A stretch of DNA of 59,297 nt from Anaerolineae bacterium. GTDB lineage: Bacteria > Chloroflexota > Anaerolineae > 4572-78 > J111. Positions within the stretch are counted from its first letter, which is position 1. Every line of letters begins with the position of its first letter. The position numbers were made by a program, and so were the translations under genes. This document shows positions 1 to 6,607 of the stretch, piece after piece. The notes under the pieces were generated by a model. The model searched no databases. It was not told where the DNA came from and worked only from the letters and a program-made list of their open reading frames with translations. The stretch is from the NCBI GenBank assembly GCA_023151115.1, contig JAKLJP010000045.1:1-59297 (forward strand), in the 5' to 3' direction.

Positions 1-1
1 C

Positions 2-55
2 CCGCAGTGCGACCCGGACGATGCGACCGTGTTCCCGTTGCTTGACCGCCTGTAA
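2..55 (+). CDS. C-terminal end of an unidentified protein (cut by window edge)
   Basis: An open frame enters from the left edge and ends at TAA (53-55), giving PQCDPDDATVFPLLDRL. The codons are GC-rich and look used, but 17 residues are too few to assign a family. It ends 9 bases from the stop of the transposase remnant on the other strand, so the two converge. It may equally be chance, because the transposase frame also stays open across these bases after its stop codon. Confidence 0.3.
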   Translation, partial: PQCDPDDATVFPLLDRL

Positions 56-64
56 GCGGGTATC

Positions 65-538
65 TCAATCCAGCATCGTGGCTTGCCAAAACTGACCACT
101 TTCGTCTGTTTCAGGATAGTTTTTTTCTCCCTTGTGGCCGACATAAACCCACAACCCATCGATTTGACCTCGGCTCAACTGGTAATTACTCAAAAGCACT
201 TCTTCCACCGCTTCGGCGTGTTGACCAGCCTCCCGCAGCCAGTCGCCAATCGTGTCCTCTTTGTGCCCGGTAGTACGAACCAAGCTGCTGGTCCGATTGC
301 CTTCGGCAATATGGGCTAAGGTAGCGATAATTTCAGCTTCGGACGTCCGGCGGCGATAAAACAGTGTGCCTTTGGTTTCCGTAAACGTCTTGCCGCAGCT
401 TTTGCACCCGTACCGTTGCCGTCCTCTTTGGGTTGTGCCAAACTTGATAATATTGTGTTTTTGATCGCTTTGTAACTTGCCGTAATCTGGACAGACTTCA
501 TTTGGACAAAAGTCACCGACTTGCGCTAACTGGGGCAT
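65..538 (-). pseudogene. Truncated IS1-like transposase (zinc ribbon, HTH, first catalytic Asp only)
   Basis: The 157-residue product starts with a zinc ribbon (Cys pair near 11-16, second pair in CKSC at about 45-48) preceded by the basic GRQRY stretch usual in IS1-type transposases. A helix-turn-helix segment follows (about 65-105). It ends just after the QIDGLWVYVG stretch, which matches the first Asp of the DDE core, and the MLD motif. Family members normally run on for 100 or more residues with the other two acidic residues. Here TGA stands in the position after MLD, and the same frame continues with DTRL, the expected next residues, before homology is lost. The element is therefore dead, by a nonsense change and by loss of its 3' half. 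No terminal repeats are visible. Confidence 0.75.
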
Positions 539-672
539 CGTCCCCTCCTGGTTGGTTAAAGTTATCTGACTTAATCATACCTGATCCTTTAACAACACTC
601 AAGCGGGGGACTATCCATGATTCTGTTTGGATAAAACTGGACGAATATACAAGTAAATGATACCATGAGTTT

Positions 673-930
673 ATGAAATGGATCGTGCCTGATCGTTTTG
701 GTCACGAAATCTACATGACCGAGGAACGATGGCAACACGCCCTTGACTATGACTGGATGAGTGAAGCATTACTTGAAAAAGTTTTGAGTACCATCAGGGA
801 AGGACGACGACATCAAGAAGCCCTGAATCCTAACAAATACCGTTACTATCACCCTTTTTATGATCTACCCGGCGACAACAATTATATTGTGGTAGTGGTC
901 AAATTTGGATTTCGCTTAAGGGATAGCTGA
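673..930 (+). CDS. Small hypothetical protein, probably a truncated RelE/BrnT-like toxin-family member
   Basis: The 85-residue product has the pattern DRFGHEIYMTEERW, a central helix, EALNPNKYRYY, then DLPGDNNYIVVVVKFGF. I recognise this as a small family common in Chloroflexota and cyanobacteria that resembles the single-domain toxin folds near RelE/BrnT (DUF4258-like), but no function can be assigned from sequence. Family members usually continue beyond the VVVKF strand with one more strand and an Asn-rich tail, so the RLRDS end looks cut short, probably by a frameshift. No antitoxin partner follows. The ATG lies 9 bases after another in-frame-looking ATGAG and lacks a good ribosome binding site. 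The surrounding region is full of decayed genes, so expression is doubtful. Confidence 0.5.
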   Translation: MKWIVPDRFGHEIYMTEERWQHALDYDWMSEALLEKVLSTIREGRRHQEALNPNKYRYYHPFYDLPGDNNYIVVVVKFGFRLRDS

Positions 931-1121
931 CCCGTTGACCGGCTTGCCCACTACAGGTAATCAGATTATCCTTCAAGTGCTAACCTCTAAACCTCTCAAT
1001 GACTTTCTTTTGCTTCAACAAGGGGCAATTGCTCTTTGTCCGGCATTGCTACCGCATGCAGCCAGGGCTACTTAGTTTAACCCATCGAAGCCCTCACGCT
1101 CTCTGACATACATGCCGCAAC

Positions 1122-1526
1122 ATGTCCGCTAACTCACTTAAAAACGCCCCCACCTACGAGCGCATTTATGCCTTGGCTCGCCTGATTCCGGCGGGCAAGG
1201 TAGCTACCTACGGCCAGCTTGCGGCCATGGTCGGCAGTTGTACCGCCCGCGTGGTCGGCTATGCTATGGCTGCCCTACCCCACGATACGGACGTGCCCTG
1301 GCAGCGAGTCATCAACCGGCAGGGCAAAATCAGCCTGCGGGCCGGCAGCAACGGCGGTGCGTTACAGCGCCAGCTTTTGGAAGCAGAAGGAGTTAAGTTT
1401 GATCCCGAAACCGAAAAGGTTGATTTTGATCAAGTCGGCTGGGCCGGGCCAGATTGGGCGTGGTTAGAGCAGAACGGCTTTCAACCTGGGCCGGTGTGGG
1501 GGGGGAATGACGCGCAACTTACGTAA
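1122..1526 (+). CDS. atl: Alkyltransferase-like DNA repair protein (ATL/YbaZ type)
   Basis: The 134-residue protein is the DNA-binding domain of the O6-alkylguanine-DNA alkyltransferase family: IPAGKVATYGQLA is the usual start, and RVVGYAMAALP holds the arginine-finger helix. The site that carries the alkyl-accepting cysteine in Ogt/Ada (PCHRV) reads PWQRV, with Trp in place of Cys. That substitution defines the alkyltransferase-like proteins, which bind O6-alkylguanine lesions, flip the base and hand them to nucleotide excision repair rather than repairing directly. The C-terminal 25 residues (WAWLEQNGFQPGPVWGG) are typical of Chloroflexota ATLs by my recollection. It is the only intact-looking gene in the decayed first 3 kb and seems monocistronic. 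Confidence 0.9.
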   Translation: MSANSLKNAPTYERIYALARLIPAGKVATYGQLAAMVGSCTARVVGYAMAALPHDTDVPWQRVINRQGKISLRAGSNGGALQRQLLEAEGVKFDPETEKVDFDQVGWAGPDWAWLEQNGFQPGPVWGGNDAQLT

Positions 1527-1581
1527 AGCAATTTGTTGAATATCCTGGGGGAGTTTGGAAGAGCGTTTATTTTACCAAAAG

Positions 1582-1707
1582 TCATTGCCAAGTCATAATC
1601 GTTATTGTTTGAGAGCGATTTGAGCCATAGAGAACGAACAACTCCGCCTGACCGGAACTATACCGCTGCTCCAATAACTGCAATTCAGCGTAACGATTGA
1701 CAAACAT
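1582..1707 (-). pseudogene. N-terminal remnant of an AAA ATPase (archaeal-type ATPase family)
   Basis: Reading the minus strand from the ATG at 1705-1707 gives 41 residues that open MFVNRYAELQLLEQ and continue to AELFVLYGSNRSQT. This closely matches the opening of the large AAA family of the DUF234-linked/archaeal ATPase type, in which the expected text is F.NR..EL..L......AEL.VLYGRRRVGKT. The Walker A segment is already corrupted (GSNRSQT in place of GRRRVGKT) and a stop follows ten residues later. Members are normally 350 to 470 residues, so this is a relic. Assignment is by motif memory over a short stretch. Confidence 0.55.
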
Positions 1708-1803
1708 AACACCTCATAAGGAAATCCTGATTATGCTAATTCTGCTTTCCTTAATATTATTATTCTACGCCAAAGCTATTACAGGACAAATTAACCTCGC
1801 CCT

Positions 1804-2001
1804 GCGCCAGAATGGATCATTGATAGTGTGTTGCAGCTAGCGCTGCTTCTCGCCACCCTGAGCGATATTTGGAGGCAACCCAGTGGAACAAATCAACGGC
1901 AGCAAACGCTTTTGGGGGCTGGTCTCGTTGATGAATTTTTCAGGCCGCTCACCTACTTTGCCATACGCCGCAAGAAAATGATCAAAGGAGATAAAAGATA
2001 A
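1804..2001 (+). pseudogene. Decayed PLDc_N-domain membrane protein (two compensating frameshifts)
   Basis: In the frame of 1804 the text reads APEWIIDSVLQLALLLATLSDIWRQP, a membrane helix followed by the Asp-Ile segment usual in PLDc_N (phospholipase D-nuclease N-terminal) proteins. One base later in frame, from GTG at 1883, it continues VEQINGSKRFWGLVSLMNF, and then returns to the first frame as FFRPLTYFAIRRKK before TAA at 1999-2001. Joined, these pieces rebuild the standard pattern of a hydrophobic helix, a basic linker with NGSK, Trp-containing second helix and YF..RRK end. The reading frame thus needs two shifts, which marks a pseudogene. The stop overlaps the ribosome-binding region of the next relic. 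Confidence 0.5.
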
Positions 2002-2153
2002 ACATTGAAGATATCCGCCACGTCTTGATTGTTGAGGCGGGGACGATGGGTCAGTAAATTGGCTTGCAGTGCGCTATGCACGGGTATGGGGTTGTCATCT
2101 ACGACATCGAACCGCAGGCGTTAGCCGCTGCTACGACCCAACTCAAACAATAC
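1998..2153 (+). pseudogene. N-terminal relic of 3-hydroxyacyl-CoA dehydrogenase
   Basis: After a GGAG at 1987-1990 the frame reads ATA-AAC-ATT-GAA-GAT, where ATA stands at the place of an expected ATG start. The peptide NIEDIRHVLIVEAGTMGQ, a TAA stop at 2055-2057, then IGLQCAMHGYGVVIYDIEP matches the NAD-binding Rossmann start of 3-hydroxyacyl-CoA dehydrogenases (VIGAGTMG..IA...A..G..V...D). The first glycine of the dinucleotide motif has become Glu (EAGTMG), the start is lost and a stop interrupts it. Homology fades near 2153 where the next relic begins on the other strand. A full gene would be about 850 bases or more, so most is deleted. Confidence 0.6.
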
Positions 2154-2906
2154 GCTGTTGGCGGCATTGACCATCAGGCTGGCCTGGGGCCAGGACCGGA
2201 CTAATCTCGGCGGCCAGGCTCAAGGCGCGTGGCGGGGGATGCCCCGCCACGCGAAGCCGACGGTCAGCGCCGATTGCGCGGCTAACGCCGGCGGGATTGA
2301 CCAGGTCAACCAGCGGGTGAGCGGGTTGAAGCGCGGCGTCATAACTCAGTTCTGCCGGCAAGGTGCTGCGGATAACCAGGGTCTCGACCGGGGGTTGAGC
2401 CGGATTGGACAGGGTCAGGGTGACGGTCACCGGCTCCCCGGCAGTGACAAAGGCGGAGTCCACCGTCAACGCCAGGCCCAGGTTGAGAGTAGGAGTTAAA
2501 GTGGCGGTTGGGGTGAGGGTGGCGGTAGCTGTCACGACAGGCGTTGAGGTTATCACGACCGTGGCCGTCAGGGGGAGAGTAGGAGTCAGGGTGGGTGTTT
2601 CAATCGTCAGCGGGGGCTGCGAGGTGGGGGTGTCGGTCACGGGAGTCACGGGAACGGCGATGGTCTCGGTGGGGGTCAAAACAGGGGTTTCGGTGGGCAG
2701 CACAGTGGCCGTGTCGATGGCAGGCGGGACAGGAGTATCCGTGACCGCTGGAGTTTCGATCGCAGTGGCTTCGGCGGGGGACGTCTCGGTCGGCGCCGGT
2801 TCTTCAAGTTTGAGCCGCAGGACGCTCCGCTGAAGTGGCTAAAACCGTTGCCGGCGGCTATGGAGGACAACCACAGCGAGACAACAACAACTAATAGACA
2901 AATCAC
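2143..2906 (-). pseudogene. Frameshifted secreted protein: signal peptide, Thr/Pro-rich linker, DUF11-like domain
   Basis: From 2906 the minus strand encodes a hydrophobic signal-like start (MICLLVVVVSLWLSSIAAG). At about 2830 the frame must shift by one base to enter a long Thr/Pro-rich linker of the TETPVLTPTE kind, which runs to about residue 75 of the downstream frame. After it comes LALTVDSAFVTAGEPVTVTLTLSNP, a DUF11/isopeptide-like beta-domain start. Near 2270 the text stops resembling the domain, which suggests a second frameshift, and the frame ends by running into the adjacent relic. In the family this layout belongs to large surface-exposed proteins; here only the front remains. Confidence 0.55.
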
Positions 2907-2924
2907 TTAAAAGTCATACTATCT

Positions 2925-2978
2925 AGCAGCGACGGCTTCCACGCCGTCGCTTGGCCGGGCGTGGGAGCCCGACCCGCT
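2925..2978. repeat. Dispersed palindromic repeat, copy 1
   Basis: A 54-base GC-rich block from AGCAG to CCGCT contains GACGGCTTCCACGCCGTC and GGGCGTGGGAGCCC palindromes. It aligns with the reverse complement of 46608-46660 with about 46 of 53 positions equal, so the two are members of one repeat family in opposite orientation. It lies between two relics and does not code for anything visible. Confidence 0.75.
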
Positions 2979-3250
2979 AAAAGATTGTACGATGTTTATC
3001 TACTTTGTCTATAAGTGTAGAACGAGTTCGAGACGTGGCATCATCACCCCTCTCATTATGCTACAAAAAGGTTCGTTATGTTTCAATATTTTATTCGACC
3101 CGCAATAAAACTGAATCAGAAGAAGATAACTCTCTGTACCAAAACAAATTTGGGCGTGTATGAGTCAGCTGGGGAAATTGACAATTGCTCTTGGTCATTG
3201 ACAAGTTAGATATGCTATTGAACATAGGGAAAGAGAGAATCCATCTAACA

Positions 3251-3332
3251 GCAATACTTTTCAAATAACGTAGTTTAGCCCCTTGTGAGCGGCGCGAGGC
3301 CCTATGCTACGGCCTTATTTGAAATGTATTGC
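3251..3332. mobile_element. 82-bp MITE with 18-bp terminal inverted repeats and 8-bp target duplication
   Basis: The ends GCAATACTTTTCAAATAA (3251-3268) and TTATTTGAAATGTATTGC (3315-3332) are inverted repeats matching at 17 of 18 positions. They are flanked directly by ATCTAACA at 3243-3250 and 3333-3340, an 8-bp target-site duplication. The 46-base centre has no coding capacity. This is the form of a non-autonomous insertion mobilised in trans; 8-bp duplications fit several IS families, so the parent element cannot be named. The rest of 2907-3635 holds only the repeat, the tRNA and its signals. Confidence 0.85.
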
Positions 3333-3343
3333 ATCTAACAGCT

Positions 3344-3377
3344 AAAACAAAACGACCTACCGCCAGCAGTAGGTCGT
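3344..3377 (-). terminator. Intrinsic terminator after tRNA-Val
   Basis: ACGACCTAC (3352-3360) pairs perfectly with GTAGGTCGT (3369-3377) around an 8-base loop. Read on the minus strand it is followed by TTTTGTTTT (complement of 3344-3352), so it works as a rho-independent terminator for minus-strand transcription, about 95 bases past the tRNA 3' end. The target site duplication of the MITE ends only a few bases further on. Confidence 0.8.
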
Positions 3378-3473
3378 AAACTTAGCAAAAGCTGATTTGA
3401 TCTGTACTCAGGCAAGTACATTCATCGGTACAATTGCCAGATGAGCGTCCAGGTCAGGGGATTGGGTACAAAG

Positions 3474-3547
3474 TGGGCGCGACAGGGCTCGAACCTGTGA
3501 CCTCACGGATGTGAACCGTGCGCTCTGACCAACTGAGCTACGCACCC
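3474..3547 (-). tRNA. tRNA-Val (anticodon CAC)
   Basis: The minus strand folds as a full cloverleaf of 74 nt: acceptor GGGTGCG with CGCGCCC (one T-G pair), D arm GCTC/GAGC, anticodon stem CACGG/CCGTG around the loop TTCACAT, and a T arm with GGTTCGAGCC. The anticodon at loop positions 3-5 is CAC, which reads GUG valine codons. The discriminator base is A. CCA is not encoded, so it must be added by nucleotidyltransferase. Confidence 0.97.
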
Positions 3548-3562
3548 GAATTTAATGAGCTT

Positions 3563-3590
3563 ATTATAGCATCACCCCTTCAAAGCGCAA
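3563..3590 (-). promoter_or_regulatory. Promoter of tRNA-Val
   Basis: On the minus strand TTGCGC (3585-3590) lies 16 bases before a perfect TATAAT (3563-3568). The expected transcription start falls about 8 to 10 bases before the mature tRNA 5' end at 3547, a usual leader for a single tRNA transcript. Confidence 0.7.
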
Positions 3591-3635
3591 AATTTTTCTA
3601 AAGGGAGTTCGTAGTACAGGGTACGCTATGAAAAT

Positions 3636-4469
3636 TCACCCGGTACTATTCAAGTGTTTAGCAATACTCTCGGCCTGTTTTGGCTCGATAAATAACAGGC
3701 TGTCAAGCTGGATGGCTGTGGCTCCGGCGGCCAGGAACGCTTCGGCATTGGCCAGGGAGTGAATGCCTCCGGCGGCCACAATGGGTAAATCAAGCCAGCT
3801 TTTGAGCTGTTGCAGGTCGTACAGGGCCAGGCTGTGCAGGGCCGGGCCGTACAAAGCGCCGCTGATAATTGCACCACCGTGACCGGCCTGAGCCGCGCCC
3901 TGTGGTGGTGAGCCGATCACCAGAGCATCCGCCTGGGCCTCGGCTACAGCTTCGGCCAGGTCGAAAGGTGTACCCAGGGGCAGCTTGACCAGCAGCGGCA
4001 GCGGGCTCCCCTCCTGGATAGCCCTGATCCAGCGCCGCGCCTCGTGCGGGTGGGCCTGGGGCGGCAAGCCTAATTCAATCGCCGCCAGCACATTTTGGCC
4101 TTGGGGTGTTTCCAAATGGGCCAGGGCGCGGGCGGTCCGCAGCAAATCGTCCGGCTCATCCACCGGCAGATGGGCAATAATCGCCGTGGATAGATTGGTC
4201 CAACTCTTTTGCGCCTGCTGGATGATCTTTTTAACCCCCGGATTTTGCTCGCCGGTGTTGAGGATAAAGCCGCCCGGCGTTTCCGCCAGGCGCGGTTGAG
4301 CCGGTCCTCGTCTGGGCCGCAGGGTGATGGGGTTGGTCACAATTGCGCCGAATGCAGCCAGATCAAGCAGACTATGATAAGCCTGGCCATAACCGGCACA
4401 TCCCGCCGCAATCATCACCGGGTTCGACAGGCTCAAGCCAATCTTGTGCTGGGGGGCCAGTTCGATCAT
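3636..4469 (-). CDS. Dihydroorotate dehydrogenase-like flavoprotein lacking the catalytic Cys motif
   Basis: The 277-residue TIM-barrel protein has class 1 dihydroorotate dehydrogenase features: NPVMIAAGCAGYG at the start, TNPITLRPRRG, ILNTGEQNPGV (substrate-side loop), LLVKLPLGT with the FMN-binding Lys, HGGAIISG, and the phosphate-binding AAGGIHS and AGATAIQLDS loops near the C-terminus. It starts within the 3' end of pyrK by an ATGA overlap (4466-4469), so the two should form the usual PyrD-PyrK pair feeding electrons to NAD. The oddity is at the active-site loop: where family members have NISCPN (Cys or Ser base), this one reads ELGLPPQAHP. Either it is an inactive or re-purposed DHOD, or it acts on another substrate. 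I am sure of the fold, not of the reaction. Confidence 0.8.
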   Translation of the reverse strand: MIELAPQHKIGLSLSNPVMIAAGCAGYGQAYHSLLDLAAFGAIVTNPITLRPRRGPAQPRLAETPGGFILNTGEQNPGVKKIIQQAQKSWTNLSTAIIAHLPVDEPDDLLRTARALAHLETPQGQNVLAAIELGLPPQAHPHEARRWIRAIQEGSPLPLLVKLPLGTPFDLAEAVAEAQADALVIGSPPQGAAQAGHGGAIISGALYGPALHSLALYDLQQLKSWLDLPIVAAGGIHSLANAEAFLAAGATAIQLDSLLFIEPKQAESIAKHLNSTG

Positions 4470-5242
4470 AGCAGCTCTAGCTCGGTCAGGTCAAACACGG
4501 GACCCTCTACACAGGCCAATTTGAAGCCGTTGGGTGTGGACACAGCGCAACTCAAACACGCGCCCATGCCACAAGCCAGGGGGCTGTCGGCCACCAGGCC
4601 GTACAAAAAGTTGGCTTCTGCCCGTAAGCGGGCCTGCTCCATCTGCCGGCGCACGGTTTGGTAGAGCAGGGTTGAACCAACCAGGCAGGTCATATCCGCC
4701 CAGCGCAGCAGGTCGGGTAACAATTCAGTCACCGGCCCGCGATACCCCAGCGAACCATCCAGGGTAGCCGCCTGATACTCGACCGCCGGCGGCAGGGCGG
4801 CGACCGGATAGAGGGCGCTGGCGCGGTTGCCTCCCAAAACCAGAGTGACGGCCGCTCCGGCAGCAATCGCCCGTTCCATCTGGCCCAGCAAAGGCCCCAT
4901 TGCCGGGGTATCGCTGACTAGCAGGAGATGGCGCACATTTTTAGGCAGGGGAAATCCACGCCCCAGTGGGCCGATGACATCTAACGTATCGCCCGGCTGT
5001 CGAGCCGACAACCAGGCCAGGCCGGGGTCGGGGTCAGGCCGCAGCAGCAGGGTGAATTGAGCTTGAGGCAGGGGGATAGGAAAAATCGGACGGCGCAGAT
5101 AGCAGGTCAAGCGGTCGGCGCAACGCACTAACAGAAATTGGCCGGGTAAAGGGGACGGCAGCTCCGGCGCTGCCAGGGTGAGCCGCCACCAGGCCGGGGC
5201 AATGGTTTCTTTTTGGGTTACGCTAACCTGGGTCTGAACCAT
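4466..5242 (-). CDS. pyrK: Dihydroorotate dehydrogenase electron transfer subunit (PyrK)
   Basis: The product belongs to the ferredoxin-NADP reductase-like PyrK family that passes electrons from PyrD to NAD through FAD and a [2Fe-2S] cluster. From the ATG at 5240-5242 it has 258 residues: an FAD-binding barrel with LRRPIFPI, a nucleotide-binding domain starting at LLLVSDTPAMGPL, and C-terminal cysteines at about 224, 229, 232 and 244 (CGMGACLSC and ACVEGP) that fit the cluster ligands. An upstream in-frame Met at 5284 would add 14 residues (MKWNCTRNTL) unlike the family and would overlap the preceding gene, so the later start is preferred. Its stop overlaps the pyrD-like start by four bases, implying coupled translation. 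Confidence 0.9.
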   Translation of the reverse strand: MVQTQVSVTQKETIAPAWWRLTLAAPELPSPLPGQFLLVRCADRLTCYLRRPIFPIPLPQAQFTLLLRPDPDPGLAWLSARQPGDTLDVIGPLGRGFPLPKNVRHLLLVSDTPAMGPLLGQMERAIAAGAAVTLVLGGNRASALYPVAALPPAVEYQAATLDGSLGYRGPVTELLPDLLRWADMTCLVGSTLLYQTVRRQMEQARLRAEANFLYGLVADSPLACGMGACLSCAVSTPNGFKLACVEGPVFDLTELELL

Positions 5243-5261
5243 CGAATTATCTTGAAGAGTA

Positions 5262-5672
5262 TTACGGGTGCAGTTCCACTTCAATCCCGCCGGTCAGCCG
5301 GGCCAGCAGGTTGTAGACCCAGCCCACCAGGAGAATGGTCAGCGCGGCCAGCAGCCCGCCGCCCAAGACGGTCAGCAAAATGATGAGCAGGGCCACGACG
5401 AAGCGCTGGTCATCCAGCCGGATAATCAGGGCTTGCACCTCGGCCAGGTTGAGCAATTGAATAAAATCAAGCTCGATGGGCGTGCCCAGCCCCAGGGGAT
5501 CCACGGCAGCTGTTTCGGCTTCGGCCAAAAACGTGCGCAGGATAGCCAGGATTTGTGTGCCGGCCAGTGCGCAGACGAGGCCGGGCAGCAGCATGGCCAC
5601 GCCGCCCAGCAAGCAGCCAAATTTAGCCAGGGGCAGTAGATTAATTTTGCGAACCGTGTAACGCTGAGTCAT
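5262..5672 (-). CDS. Two-helix membrane protein, DUF3566-like
   Basis: The 136-residue protein has a short positively charged start (TQRYTVRKINLLPLAKFG), a first membrane helix at about 17-45, an exposed middle of some 45 residues, and a second long hydrophobic stretch at about 92-118 followed by VYNLLARLTGGIEVEL. The Y-N-L-hydrophobic-GGI-v-l ending and the basic start fit DUF3566, a family of unknown role best known from actinobacteria beside DNA gyrase. Here it sits between a HAD hydrolase (ATGA overlap at 5669-5672) and pyrK, 20 bases downstream. The setting suggests co-expression but gives no hint of function. Confidence 0.7.
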   Translation of the reverse strand: MTQRYTVRKINLLPLAKFGCLLGGVAMLLPGLVCALAGTQILAILRTFLAEAETAAVDPLGLGTPIELDFIQLLNLAEVQALIIRLDDQRFVVALLIILLTVLGGGLLAALTILLVGWVYNLLARLTGGIEVELHP

Positions 5673-6400
5673 AGCTGGCCGATAATTTCCGGCAAGGCCG
5701 CCAGGGTAGTCACCATTGCCGCCGGTTGGATATGCCCATTCGTCTCATTGAGGGGCGACTCATCCATAGCCGCCAGGATGCCTCTCATTCCAGCGTTCTG
5801 CGCCCCCAAAATATCGGCATTGAGCGTATCGCCAACCACCACCACTTCCGCCGGCGACAACCCCCACCGCCCGGCAATCAAGGCAAACGGCTCCGGTTTG
5901 GGCTTGCGCCAACCCCAGGCTGCCGAGCTAAAGGTGGGCGACAGCCAGGGCCGCAGCCCGCCTTGATTGATAAGCCGTTGGACGAGCTTATCATCGGTGG
6001 CGTTGGAATACAGCCCCAGGCGATAACCGTGACGCTTGAGCTGTTTCAAGGTTTCAACCGTATCAGGGTAAGGGCTGTAAAGGGCTTCTTCCGGGGCAAA
6101 ATATACTTTGATGGCCGCTTCAACCAGGGCTGCCGCCGTAGCCGGCGCTTCAATCTTTTTCAAGGTTTCGCTTAAGCTTTGCTGGGCGGTAACTTCCATC
6201 TGGGTTTCTATAGCCACAGCGCGTCCCGCCGCCCGCTCGGCTAGAAAGGTTTCCACCAGGGCCGGACCATCCAGCTTGATATGCCTTTTTTTTAGATACC
6301 AATCGGCCATCGCTTCAGCGCCCTCGCGTTGGACGGCCAGCGAGTCGCCGGTAAATTGTAGCAGGGTGTTGCCCAAATCAAAAATAATACCCTTAATCAA
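5669..6400 (-). CDS. HAD-superfamily hydrolase
   Basis: This 243-residue protein has the HAD motifs in order: IIFDLGNTLL at the start (nucleophile Asp8), LYSNAT (motif II Ser) near 130, WRKPKPEPF (motif III Lys) near 168 and VVVVGDTLNADILGAQNAGM (motif IV acids). The helical cap falls between residues 15 and 95. The residue two after the nucleophile is Gly10, not the usual acid/base Asp of phosphatases, so a classical phosphatase mechanism may be weak; some HAD members with other chemistry also lack it. It is the first gene of the HAD-DUF3566-pyrK-pyrD-like operon. A role as a nucleotide phosphatase in pyrimidine metabolism would fit but is inference. Confidence 0.85.
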   Translation of the reverse strand: MIKGIIFDLGNTLLQFTGDSLAVQREGAEAMADWYLKKRHIKLDGPALVETFLAERAAGRAVAIETQMEVTAQQSLSETLKKIEAPATAAALVEAAIKVYFAPEEALYSPYPDTVETLKQLKRHGYRLGLYSNATDDKLVQRLINQGGLRPWLSPTFSSAAWGWRKPKPEPFALIAGRWGLSPAEVVVVGDTLNADILGAQNAGMRGILAAMDESPLNETNGHIQPAAMVTTLAALPEIIGQL

Positions 6401-6607
6401 TAGCCTCTCTCCCAGTCAACTTGATTTAACAACGGTTCGCCCGCCAAGCAGTTTCGATTGTACTTCACGCAGGCAGGATACACAAGTGCAATACAAAGGG
6501 ATAAGTCGGATTTGATTTGCAGATTGGTTCAAATAGCAGTAACATGTCTGGGTTGTTCAGCGTCAATATAACGACCCATTATCTACTATACCTTTGGAAA
6601 GAGACCT

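Noticed and set aside
2405..2833. 142-residue Val/Gly-rich open frame on the plus strand
   Set aside because: It is the reverse reading of the Thr/Pro-rich linker on the minus strand; its low-complexity make-up follows from that.
2907..3250. Hidden gene in the region before the MITE
   Set aside because: No open frame with family-like text or a ribosome site was found; only the palindromic repeat stands out.
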